NCBI GenBank assembly: GCA_963969595.1
Contig: OZ018409.1
Location: 25,495,282 to 25,559,281 of the forward strand
Source: Neckera pumila
Lineage: Eukaryota; Streptophyta; Bryopsida; Hypnales; Neckeraceae
Length of the DNA: 64,000 nt
Direction: 5' to 3'
The position numbers and the translations under genes are program-made. The notes beneath the pieces were generated by a model. It saw only the letters and a list, made by a program, of their open reading frames with translations. It made no database searches and was not told where the DNA came from. Position 1 is the first letter of the stretch; the number at the start of each line of letters is the position of its first letter. This document shows, piece after piece, positions 11,061 through 22,737 of this stretch.

Positions 11061-13930
11061 GAAAAATGAGAGAAGGGCCACAGCCACAGTCTCGAAACAA
11101 GACACAGTAGGAACAAGCCAGCAGTCGGAACAACCACAGTCTCAGAACAAGCCACAGTCGGAACAGCCAGCAATCTTGGAGCTCGGTCCTCACACATTGG
11201 CTAAGGTGGGCACATCCAAAAGCGCCACAAATTGGGCTGTGGGTAATTTGAAGGTTGAGTACTGAAATGTTGATACAGGAAAGTGAAGAAGACTATTGAA
11301 AATGAAGAAATGCACAATAAATTCTCTGAATCCAGCAATTATAAGACCATAGTAGGGATATTAAGTTATGGAAGTAGAGTGCTTAAAAGAGCTCATAGGC
11401 TGCATTGAAAGAATCGATCAGATGCAGAAGAGCGCCCTGCCAAGCTGTGGGAAGGAAATGAGAAGCATATGTAATCATTTTATTTTAATGAGAAAAATAT
11501 AGAAGACAAGCAATTGCAAAGTTTGTCAGAGACATGAATTGGCATGTCATGTGAGTTGAGTAGTGTGTGAAGAGCGCCAAAACCGCCATTTAGTAATTTG
11601 AAACCAGCGAAGAAAATCCCCTACAAATCTTCCTTCAAATCCATTGAATGTCCCTGACGCAACCTGTAAGTTCAGGCCACAGTAGAAGAGCCGTTGAAGA
11701 AACGGGCAATTTGAAGCCAGTAGAGGGATCCAAGGTCAGAAATTTGAACTGGTGCTTGCTCATTTCAACTTGCAGCGCATTAAGGGTGACACAGAAGGAG
11801 TTCGACACGATGAACTATAAACCCTCCGCTCGGCTAATCGAAACTCATTTTCAGAGCGGCATTCTCATGGAAGACATGAAAGATTGTCGTTCCCGTTGTG
11901 GCGGCAAGTTTTGCTTGCAATCTCTTAAGGGCATCGTTACGTTTGCAAGTGTGTGCTTGGACTGTGCAATTGCTCCTTTGCTTGTTTATGTTGTTTCTTG
12001 AAGTGTTGAACTTAGGGTTTCATTACCTCTTTGCCGCTGCAGCAATCGAAATGCTGCCAGGTGGGTTCTCCGTCATTGTGAGTGTGCAGTTGGATGCCTT
12101 CCATCAGCGAGGAAGGTTTAGGGTTCCAGTTCTCCGCATTGCGTGCGGCCTGAAGGTTGTGTCTTCTTGGCTTCAAGGCTTGTTTGTCCTCTTCGTCTTC
12201 CAATGTTATTAAACACCGTGTACTTTGCTAGGTGGTTGCGCACTCCTCACGCTTGCTGCTGCCGTGTTTTTGCAGTGTGGTGAAGATGAAGTTGGAGATA
12301 CTGTGGAGGATGGCATGGTTGGCAACAACACTTCCGTAATGCACATGCCTTCTCAAGTTTTGGAGTGCAGGTAGATGTTCCACTCAAACAACTCGCTTAG
12401 TCACTTTTTTAATTTTAGGATGCCAGAAGTTTGGCCGTAGTTGTCTTTCCAATTTTAGAGGCTTCATCTACCCCCAAGAAATTCATCATGCTCATGGACG
12501 TATGTCACTCTCATCTTCTGCTTAAGGCACATGTCATTCTGATTTCCTCATGTGATGGCCTCTGGAGTATTGGTTGAGGTTTGCAGGCTGAAGTTGCACT
12601 GAACGAGCTCAAGTTCCACTGAATGGCATTACCATGAGGTCGTACACAATGCAAGGGTAGGTATACGCACAGTGCCTTCAGAACTAAATTAACAATACAA
12701 AAGACTCAAAAATGAACGAGTACCCAATAACAAGTAACAAACCTGGCTTCTGTACATCTTTCTATGACTTGAGGATCGTCTCCAAGTGCTTCAGCAGATT
12801 CAGCCCAGAAACTGTATTCACCTATTCAAAGCGCTGTGGTGTCCGATTGTTGCTTTTGTTCATTATTTTGAACTGACTTTTTCGTGAAAGATTGCCGACT
12901 GCTTTGTGCGTTGCTCTATTGTAAATGACAGCTGACTGCTTTCAAACTAACTGCTTTCGTGTGTGCAGATTGATAGCGCAAAGGAGGAGCGTGAAATCCA
13001 ATGAAAACATAAGTTTCCACTTACTTCCTCCTGCCTGCGCTCCTGTTAGATTTTAAATCATTTTGACTGGGGTCCTGCCAGAAGTCAAGAGGCTCTTAGT
13101 GTCTGCTCTTAGAATCAAACAAACTACCAAAGAATTTAACCAACAATTAGTAGCATGCGATCAAAGGAATCAAGCACAGAACAGAACCCGACATTTGAAT
13201 TACGATTTGGCCACTTCCAGTTTGCGGGCTGGACTTCTTACGGATCCATTGTTGTTTCGCCTTTGATTCTCATCTATTGTCTTGGAAAGATTTGATACTC
13301 TCATGTGCAGGCACTGAGGCAGTCCTTTACTGTTGCTAACCCAGTTGTCGACCCCTACTTAAATTATGAGGTTCTATGGAGCATCGTCATACTGCTACTA
13401 TAAGCTTTGTATTCATCTGAAGTCGCCAAAACCGGTTGTTCATGCGCGTTGCTGTCCAGTTTATTTCAGTTTGATTTGTGGTATGTGGTGTTCTCAGTCA
13501 ATGAACAAATTGTTCCGATGTTGTTTCCTTAGGACTTAAGTTCGGATGACATCTCTATCTTAGAAAAGTAGAGAACTTCATAACATCTTCTTGTATATAG
13601 TTCATTGATGTTCTGAAATTTCCTTTTTTCAGGTTTTGGAACAGTGGTTCATTATTTCGCCCACGTTTACTTCTGCACACAGTAATTCCAACAAGTAACA
13701 CCTCCGGAGGAGCAGTACAAGACCAAGAACGTGAGAAGTTGAAATGATACTAGAAGGGAAGATCGTGAACCAGACTGCAAAGCGGACAAACTGATCTGAA
13801 GCCAGAAGGGAAGGTCGACCACCAAAGTTAGAAGCTGAAGAAAAGCTAGAATAGATAGCCAGTTCAGAAGCACCCTCGGATTTCAGACATCCTATTTGTC
13901 TACAGTAGGTATGTGTACTAAACTTCCATT
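11061..13930. other. Unassigned stretch with short open frames
   Basis: Base composition here is less AT-rich than in the flanks. A degenerate CCACAGTC/GGAACA repeat lies near 11,078-11,165. The plus strand is open at 11,648-12,001 (117 codons) and 11,898-12,212. A plausible acceptor at about 12,274 (tttttgcag) opens a short frame CGEDEVGDTVEDGM ending by 12,373. I recognise none of these, and no splice-phase-consistent model joins them. It could hold part of a lineage-specific gene or a decayed transposon. Confidence 0.3.
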
Positions 13931-14200
13931 GCATTCATATATGTTTGTATATTAGTTTTGTACATAATATTTGAACTTCGAAATTTCTTCAGTCTTGTAA
14001 GGTGTCTTCTAGAGCATCTGTGCTAGCTGTACAAAATTTGATACTATCTTCTAGCAGCAGCTCTAGCTAGTAAGTACAAAACTCTATAAGTCCTTAATTA
14101 TTTGATAACTATTTACAATATAGTCAGTGCAAATTGGAGCAGAGGCAGCTGTTGCTTCTCAAAACAAAGCAAGGAATACTGAAAAGCAATAGTGTTGTCT

Positions 14201-16556
14201 CTATTCTATAGGTGACTTGAAGGAGTAGATATGCTTGGCCCATGGAATAGGATGACATGGAGTGACGGCTCTTGGATTCTTCCCTTCTCGTTTGAATTTT
14301 AATCTCAATGCTGCTACTTGTTGATTCCAGATACAAGGGTGAGGAACGATACCGCAGAAAGGAGCGCGGTACATACCACTTGGAAAAACTCTTCCACTTC
14401 TCAGCAGCTTGTGCAAATTATCTCCCCAACCCTGTTTTTTTGGGTCTTCATAGTAAGCTTTAAGGCGTTTCTCATTGGCCCTCTCCTCATTCTTTTCCTT
14501 TTGCTCAGCTGCCTTCTTCTTCTTTGATGCTTCCTTGTCCTTCTTCTTTGCCTGTAACTCCAGCCTTTTAATCTCAGTTTCCTTGGCAGCAGCCTCTCGT
14601 TTGTCTTGTAAGTCCTTAAGCATTTGCACATGGTTGTTGTCAGTTAGTAAAAGTGAAAAGGAGTAATCTATAAATGGTTGAAGTCTTTGTCTCTTTGATG
14701 GCCGTGATGAAGGCACTGGGACTTCTAAGCTCTTGTCCATTTCGTTGGGGTTGGGCTCTTGGCTTGACTGTTGGTTGCTTTGGCCTCCTCTGATGGCATG
14801 GATAGGACCTATATTATCCTCCTCATAGTCAATAGATAGAGGTTCCATCATAGTAGGCTTATCTTCGAGTAACACCTCCTCCATCAGTTCTTCATAGCCC
14901 TCATCTTCTTCACAGTCATCTACTTCATCAACGAGCAATTTTGATGGAACCAAACTTACTATCCATAGCATGAGAATTGAAAGGAAAAATCCCTGTAGCT
15001 CGAAATCCGCTCTTGATGTTGCTACTGCTTAATGCTCTTCTAAGAGAATAGCAAATCCATTCTGCTAGGATAGCTTTAGTCACTGTCGTTCCTCTATTGT
15101 GCTCAATCCAGATGTCTCTATAGATGCGGAAAGCCAATTTGAAGGTCTTAAAGCAACTCACATCTAGAGGTTGTAGCTCATGAGAGCTGTGAGAGGGTAA
15201 GGTTAGGAGATCTATACCCACTGAGCGACATTTCTGTATCACTTGCATTGTGACATGGGAATTGTGACCGTCGACTATAAGTAGATGGCGATTAGTGGAT
15301 GACACCCCCCCTCTCTTCTTTAAATTTTCCACAAAGTGGTCCATCCATTTATCAAACAAAAAACCTATCATCCATGCGTTCTCTTGCATTCCCATCCTTG
15401 CTCCTTCTTCACACTTAGCTATGTGTGCGTTTTGATATTGTTTCCTTTTGAAAACATAATAGTTAGGAATACTGTCACCTGCTGCATTGATGCATGAAAG
15501 TGCTGTCAAATGTTCATTGCTGTTTGGAGTGATTATATGAACATTTCGCACACCAATTTTTGCTAAAACTCTTGCTCCGCCGCTCCTTCCTGCCTGTGCT
15601 ATGCTTTCATCAGCATTCCATATGTGGTTGTCTTCATACTTGTTCTCTTCATAGAGTAGTTGTAAGTTGTTGTAGAAAGTGGCTACATTGCTAGGATTCA
15701 AGGCCTTTGCTCTAGCCACCTCTAGTGATTGTGCTTTTCGCAATGATATATTAGGATGTCTTTTCTTGAACCATCTAACCCATCCATTACCAGGGATGCC
15801 ATCTTTGAATGGGGTAGGACGTTGTTGTGTCATCATGGCCACCTTTATCCTTAGTTTCACCCAAGTTAAAGGGAAACCTCTATTGGCCATGTCCAGTAAG
15901 TACTTCACTAGTTCTTACTCTTCAGCCGTTGTGAGTATAGTACTGCCCCCTTGTTTTCTAGATAGGGTTCTACCATGAAGATGACCTCTGAAGCTAGTTC
16001 TAGGAATTCTGTAATAGTCAGCCGCAGAACACACTCGAGTTCCTTTGTCTACTGCTCTTAAAGCTTTCTGTAATTGAGAATCACTCCAATTGCCATTTTT
16101 CTTCAACTTCTTCTTCTGAGCTTTAGAAAGAGGAGTCATACCTTTGAACTCTGCCTCTTGTCCACAGTCCTCCTTTGCTGGTATGTTCCTTGCTTCTTTG
16201 TTTGGAGTTCCTCTTGTATTTCCTCTTGGCCGATCCATGACTTGGCTATCTTGAAGCTCCCATAAATTGAGAGGCTGCATCTTCTTCTCGTTTGGTCGCA
16301 ATTGCATACGTTCTTCTGGAGCTTTGGCCATGTGTAAGTCACCATTAGTGTGATCATCTATCATTCCCTCCGTGCTGCTCCTAGGCTGTAGTATTTGGCG
16401 GCAGTTTGTCTCTGGTTCTTCGATTTTTGAGAGAAGCTGTGAACTGCTTTGACCTACTTGGAATGTACTAAAAGACTGTGCTCCTCCAAGTTCGCCAGAC
16501 CTTGAACACAACACTCGCATGTCATGTACTTTATCTATTGCATCCCTTGCTTTCAT
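14201..16556 (-). pseudogene. Pogo/Tigger-type DDD transposase, disrupted
   Basis: The first frame starts near 16,556 with an unassigned N-terminal region. A psq-type helix-turn-helix follows (WSDSQLQKALRAV ... IPRTSFRGHL, about 16,100-15,980). After a stop codon the frame continues with a second DNA-binding block (WVRWFKKRHPNISLRKAQ) and a DDE_1 catalytic core. The core shows IWNADES (first Asp), LLIVDGHNSH (second Asp) and SSHELQPLDVSCF (third Asp), with 35 residues between the last two. A single in-frame TAA (15,915-15,917) separates the helix-turn-helix from the rest, consistent with CAA to TAA. Near 14,930-14,970 the frame must shift by one base to reach an acidic, lysine-rich C-terminal extension that ends at 14,201. 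I could not find terminal inverted repeats or the TA target pair expected of this family. Cut-and-paste activity is lost in this copy. Confidence 0.85.
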
Positions 16557-17712
16557 GGCTACTACTAAATCTATTCCTCCAATTGTAGCTTTTGGACGTG
16601 AGATGCATCCATGCCCAAGAAATTGAACCTACTCATCCTCACTACTACTTTTTCTTTTCACCAAGAGACCATGCTCTCCTGTATTCATTCTACCCTGTTG
16701 TTCTTCCTTGTCTGTGGACGTCATCTGTACAAGCTTAGAGGTGCTGTAAAATCAAAGAAAGACATGGAAGTAACACATACTCTAGCACAAGGTCTTCTAA
16801 CAACACCAGGATACTTTCCTATGTATCACTTCACTTGAAATGAAGCTCCACTACAACATTGAATCGTCTTTTGGGAACTTTGCATTTAATGGTAGAAATT
16901 AAAATTGCCACCTTCTTATTATTAAATGGTTCTCTTGTAGTAAATGAAGAGCGCCAATTTTGCTCCAAAGTACAATCAATGAGCATTTGTAAATGCCCTA
17001 CCAATCTCTAAAATCATACTTAAGGAGTTGCAAATAGGCCCCAATTATGTATCTAATTTTTTTTTTCCTCATTGCATAATACTTCAGCCGTCACCTAACC
17101 ACTCGTATTCAAGTACTTTATTACGATTTGTACGCGTCTGTAATAAAAGTGATACATTCAGAAGCCGTCGTTTCTCATTCACTAACAATTTCCTATACAT
17201 ATTTATACTATTCAAGTGCTTGTTTTAGCTAGCGATTTAAGGCACTGCGCAATTGTGGGGGTGCCCACCTTACTTGTGGGCCGGCCTCCCCTTTCTGCTT
17301 TGGAACGCCACGTGGCGGCCTATGACTGGTTGGAATCCCCCTTGGAGTGGTGAAGAGGCCAGGGTGACGTGGCACGGCGCTATTGGTCCTCTGACGAGGT
17401 TGCTGGGCCACTCTAGGGAGTATTTGGCCGCTTCAGGGAGTGTCGGGCTACCTCAGTCTAGGCTCTGGTGGTTCGGGTTTTGGGAGTTTTGGAAATTCCA
17501 AAGTCTTAACAAAAATTTCAATACACACCTAAAGAGAGAAAACTCTAAGAGTCTTTCCACAACCTTTGAGGGTCTCATCTAACTTGATTTGTAAGGCCTA
17601 AATCTAGTCTTTTTGGACACTAAACTTGGATTTTCCAAACTTGCGTTTTAAAAACTAAACTTGGAGAGAGGCGACAAGTTCTAATTGTTTTTTGGGAGTT
17701 TCTCCGGACAAG
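16557..17712. other. Unassigned stretch, GC-rich in part
   Basis: 16,557-17,228 is AT-rich with nothing recognisable. 17,230-17,480 is abruptly GC-rich (for example GGGCCGGCCTCCCC, CCACGTGGCGG), with short open frames on both strands. The sharp change suggests an insertion, but I find no ends or duplication. Confidence 0.35.
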
Positions 17713-17852
17713 GCAAAGTCAAAGCTTCGCCGTATTTTAGGAAATCTCCAATTAGCTAAACAATTCTAACAACAAAGCCAAAGCTTCGCCATATTTCGGG
17801 AAATCTCCAAATTGCTAAACAATTCTAACAACACAAAGCCAAAGCTTTGCCG
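17713..17852 (+). repeat. Minisatellite, about 60-bp unit, about 2.4 copies
   Basis: The unit begins CAAAGYCAAAGCTTCGCC and ends CTAAACAATTCTAACAA. Two full copies (59 and 61 bp) and a third partial copy are in direct orientation. It is non-coding. Confidence 0.75.
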
Positions 17853-19222
17853 TACATGGTGTTTTGCAAGAACCTTAGAACAAAATGAGACAAAGATTGG
17901 TTAGTATAAGGCTACAACTTGAATACACGTTAGTGGAGAGATGCTTAGAACACAAAGATCTTTCAAGGAAAACACTAGAATGCCCTCCAAAGCGGCATAC
18001 GCCTAGGTACAAAGGGGGAGAACTAGGATTAGTACAAAGATTAGTAGAAAACAACTTCAAATTGCTACAACAAAAGGCCAAGTTAGTATTTTAGTCAAAA
18101 ATCCAAAGACAAAGACGATCTTTGAAGGGACCCCAATGTCCTTCAAAGAAAGCTTGAAAATTAGCAACAATGGAGCTTAAAATGCTCCAAAAACACATGT
18201 TTACAACTTTTGGCTCAAAAATGGCCAAAAAAGTCCAAACAAATGGACCAACGTATTTTGAAAGCCAAAATAATGGCCCAAGGGGTGTTTGTGAGAGAAA
18301 AGTGAGCCCCTTATATACATTTTCAAGGGTGCTCACCCCCTTTCTTTTCCTACTAGTAGTCTTATCACTTGAGATTTTCATCCTAATCTTCTAATTTTTG
18401 ACTTTTTACACTAAATCAAACTTCTAATTTTTGGAGAACAACTCCAAATCACAAATGGATTGCGCCATTGGCTTCAGAAGGCCATTTTTAGTCCCAAGGT
18501 CCTCTCACCTCCTAATTTGACCTCAAAAACGCAATAATACTTAGTGCTAATTGAACACCAAAAAGGGGTAAAAATCCAGTCTTTGGAGTTTGACTTTTCT
18601 AAGAAAGTAACTACGCTAAGTTCTTTAGAAAATCTAAGGGAGTAAGAAAAGATTCAACTTGGACCCCATTCCAATTCCGTGAGCTTCCGGGACGTCGGTC
18701 AACTCCACCGGATTCTTCAAATTTGGTAATTGTCGAGGAATCTCGCCGGTTGGGGCACTTCTGACTATCAGAATGTCTTGAAACTTGTTGGAGCATCTTA
18801 TTAGCATAAAAAAATCTAGTCTAATTTTTAGTGAGATTTTACCGCAACCTAGATTATTTACAAGAATTTCCCATCCAAGATTTTGGCGGTTGACCATTCA
18901 GAAAGGCATTTTTTGTAACTCAGAAAATTCAGAATCTTTTTACGGAATCTCTCATGGAATTCCACAAAAATGTGCAAGCTCATATTCTTACTTTGCACAA
19001 AGGTCATAGGAGAATCAATTAGCATTCAGTGAGAATGCTATATTGGCATGTGACACACCTATTTTGGTCTTACACTCTTTTTTGGGCATTTTGTAACTAA
19101 AAATACATTCAAACTTAGTATAAACAAAAAAAAGAAAATAGTGAGTCTCGGCTGATGAATCGGGACCTCACAGCATCAATAACATGCAGTAGCAATTAGA
19201 GCAACTGCCTTCCCGTGGACGG
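17853..19222. other. No recognisable feature
   Basis: Mostly AT-rich sequence with short open frames on both strands (for example plus 17,885-18,094 and minus 18,634-18,897). None shows a known motif or splice support. Confidence 0.4.
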
Positions 19223-19286
19223 AATGATGTGGAATATTCCACATCATTTCATCCAAGGGATGAAATGGTGTGAAATATTCCACACC
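19223..19286. repeat. Palindrome built from two smaller palindromes
   Basis: 19,223-19,248 is a perfect 26-base palindrome centred on GGAATATTCC. 19,267-19,286 is a near-perfect 20-base palindrome centred on AATATT. The spacer between them is itself a hairpin, CATTTCATCC paired with GGATGAAATG. The two halves are also inverted repeats of each other, matching at about 25 of 29 positions. The centres match the GAAnnTTC pattern of a heat-shock element core, which may be chance. Confidence 0.8.
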
Positions 19287-19518
19287 CAAATTAGCTACAT
19301 GGCTACACGTCAATAATGTCAAACTTTTGCTTAGTGCCAAGGTCCCGACTGTACAGTTGGGTTATTGGAAAATTGAACACCATTACTTTAAACAATACAC
19401 AAAAAACAGCTTTAAACAAAATGATAATCAATTGATTGAGGTCAACAATTTCAATGTTTCAGTTCCCTCACATTGCTTTGTTTGCCATTCCTATTTTGTG
19501 ATTTGGAATTAGAAGACA

Positions 19519-20091
19519 ACTCTTTTATATACACATAGGGTGGTAGGAGGTAGAACAACCCATATGGGATATGTAATTTAGAATTTGCAATTTCTCAACC
19601 ACTCATAGTTAAGTCTAAAGTAGGAATTGTGTTGAAATTATAATTTCAGACCTCATTTAGGCATAGTAAAATAACTTTTTTCAATATAATTTGAACAAAA
19701 ATAAGTTACGAAATCAAGTTAAGATTCATCTCCAAAAATCCGTTTGAAATTTGAATCTTTTACTCAAAAGTTATGGACAAATTTCATAGAGGGATTGGAA
19801 AGGATATTTTTTTTGACATTTTCATACATCCTCTCTGAAATTTGTCCATAAATTTTGAGTGGAAGACTTAAATCTCAAACGGATTTTTGGAGGTGAAACT
19901 GAACTTGATTCCCCACCTTTTTCTAGTTCAAACTTTTTTGAAAAAAGGTATTCCACTATGCCTAAATGAGGTCTGAACTTATAGTTTTAACACAATTCCT
20001 CCTTTAGACTTGTTGAGAAATTACAAACTCTAAATTACATATCCCACATGGGTTGTTCTACCTCCTACCACCCCAAGTGTACATAAAGAGC
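19519..20091. mobile_element. Long foldback element, about 570 bp
   Basis: The left arm starts near 19,519 (ACTCTTTTATATACACATAG) and the right arm ends near 20,091 as its complement. The arms pair over roughly 250 bases each, including GGTGGTAGGAGGTAGAACAA at the outside and AAATCCGTTTGA near the middle, with the centre near 19,810. A transcript would form one long hairpin. It is non-coding; no clear target duplication is visible. Confidence 0.8.
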
Positions 20092-21083
20092 TTCTCTTTT
20101 CTACAAAAAATGCAAAATAAGTTATTAATGGCAAATGGTTAGATTTCATTGGTATAATACTCAATGGATTCTTTGGGTTTTGACAAACCATCTATCTTTA
20201 TAATTATTTGTTGTTTGTATATTTTGTCCTAGAATTAGCCAAAAAAATGGAGCGCACTATAAATGTATTGCCATGATCTTGGTCCTGAAGCTTACATTAA
20301 TAATATGTGGATGAAATTCGTGGATGAGGACTCTAGAGAGTAAAAGCCAATCTCACTGAATGCTAATGAATGTTATGTCCGTGAAGAAGAGCATGAAGGA
20401 AACCAAGCAGCAACTAAAGTAGCTACACCCATATCCGATCATTTAAGCGATTTTGAAATAGATCATGAACAATATGAAGCAAGGCAAATTTTTCCCAAGT
20501 AGGAAGATAGGAAATATGGAGACTGTAATTTTTTGGTAATTTTATTTCCAAAACTGAAATTATTGTGATTTTTGGAAGCCAAAAAGTAGGCCAAACCCAT
20601 ACCCAATGTTTAGAGTCTTCCAATTCCGATTAATCAAGAGACTACTTTCCCACTCGCTACTTTCCGCATACTTTATAACACTTTAGGACATGTGTCATGA
20701 CATTCTTAGTTCCAAAATTCAAAAAGAGAAAAAAATGCATTCCAATCTTCAGTTGTAAACTTGCTCCAGCTTTGGTTGGAAATACATGCATGCTACAAGT
20801 CGAGTTTTAGACCCTGGTTGGGTATAGGTGCAGTTACCTTACGATTTTTGAGAGTGATGCTGTGGGCAAAGTGCAAAACAACAAGCCTAGCTTGGTGTTT
20901 GCCACGAACATCTCTCTCTGAATTAGCTCAAATGTTGCCTACATGTACAGATGTGAGAAGCTCATTTGAAACCATGCCCTCTGTTGCATTGAACAAGCTC
21001 AGTCTAGGATAAGGGAAAACTAAAAAGAAGAGGATGACTGCTTCAAATGGAAGTTGAAAGGTTCCCAAAAAAACACAGCTTAG
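20092..21083. other. No recognisable feature
   Basis: AT-rich sequence with short open frames such as plus 20,761-21,012. No motif, repeat pair or splice-supported exon was found. Confidence 0.4.
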
Positions 21084-21819
21084 GGGGCTAGGGTGGCCAC
21101 CCTAGCTCGGGCCATTTTATTCATCAAAAATTGCCATTTCTATTGCAAAAAGTGAAAAAAAATATACCTAACCAAAAGATCTTGACACTAGACTGGTACA
21201 AGACTAGGTCAAAGAAATTTCAGAGAGTTTGACTAAGTGGATTGCAAGATATTTGCAATTCAAGTGAAGAAATAAAGTTTTTTGGCACCATGCTTGACTA
21301 GATTTTGTTGGCTTTGAATCTTCCTAACTTGAAGGTTTTGTACTACAAACTTTGAATTTTGAATCTTTTATATTGAATAGTTGAGTTGAAAGTCGGTTGG
21401 GGAAGGGAAAAAAATTCAAAAATATATGCACACTTGATTTCCATTCTTAAAAAAAATTGTGAAGGAGAAGCAAGTTTGAAAACGAGACTCTCCATAACTT
21501 TTTCATTACTAGCTAGTCCAAATGGAATGAATCAAAACTTCTATGTTGAAAAGTAATTCCAATGAAAAATAATATTTTGAAAATTTTATTTTGAGTTTTT
21601 GTAATTTTGTTTGTGTTGGACAGTGATTTGCTTTATGAGTTTAGAGCGGCATAAATTTTGCTCATGGCAACCAATTGAAATAAAAATTATATTCCCCCAA
21701 AGTTAATGTATTTTCCTATCTTCAGAAGAAGTTTCAAAAAATCATGTCAAAAATTGAGATCATGAGAATTTGCCTAGACCTTTGTGTGTCTTCCAAGAGA
21801 ACACATAGAATTTTAGGAG
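21084..21819 (-). mobile_element. TTAA-element relative, diverged copy
   Basis: In the minus orientation it follows the same order of internal landmarks as copies 3 and 5, such as GACTAGATTTT then TGAATCTT...AACTTGAAG then TTGAGTTGAAAGTC. It ends at TTTTAGGAG followed by TTAA (21,820-21,823). The left end is poorly kept. Confidence 0.5.
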
Positions 21820-21823
21820 TTAA

Positions 21824-22733
21824 GCCCTTAAAGACAAGATGCTCAAATTTTAAACAATAGCTTGATGAATGCAAACTTGTCATTCCCAAGCTGATGTATG
21901 TTTCATCCACCTAATGTTTGTGAATTCTTTTGTTAGTTTTCTTACATGTATAGGCGGTATAGATTTTCAACTTTTTTTTCCAAATATTCAATAGATCAAA
22001 GAGTGCATGTATATTTGACCCCAGAAAATAACTTTTCTAATTTTGCAAATTGACCCTTTACAAATGACTAGAAGAAATGATTAAAGCAAAAATCTTAATT
22101 CCTAAATGCCTAAGGCATTTTTTGAGCTTCTTGGAATTTGCTCTAATTTAAACAAGAAGTCAATATTTTGATAATGGTTTTATTAAAAAAATTGAATTGT
22201 AGCTGTATAAATTCAAACGAGACACATTAGTAGAGATTGGAGGGCATTGGAGGGCCGTTTCAGACCCGTTTTCCAATCTGCCAGATCTGTGAATAGCCGG
22301 TACGAGCTATCAGAAAAAAAAAATTTAAAATTTAAAATAAAATGAAAATAAATTCTTTCTCAAATATCATTTCAGGCCAAATTTTTTTTTTTTTTTTCTT
22401 TGAAAATGACATGGCACTGTCTCGACTACATCAACCAGCAGCTTTCCTGCATTCTGCAGTTTGGGAATGTAGGATAACTCGCGAGCTCTTGGAGGCCTCA
22501 AATCTCTTCGAATGTGTTAGAGATTATAAGGGAGAAAAACAAAACAATATCACTGAATTGAAAGATTATAATGTTTGATCACAAGGGTGTTAAATCTGTA
22601 AAAGTGATTTGAAGTCTTTCAATCCTCTTTCCATATGTCAAATCAAAAAAATTGCTCATCGAAACAATATGAAGTTTAAGGATGCATAACCTCAATCAAT
22701 TTACGACTTATCAAAATCTACTCTACAATTTTC
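21824..22733. other. No recognisable feature
   Basis: AT-rich sequence with a short open frame at plus 22,342-22,578. No domain, repeat or RNA gene is recognised. Confidence 0.35.
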
Positions 22734-22737
22734 TTAA

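Noticed and set aside
12270..12375. Exon of a conserved gene
   Set aside because: A plausible acceptor and short frame exist, but there is no donor in phase and no recognisable homology.
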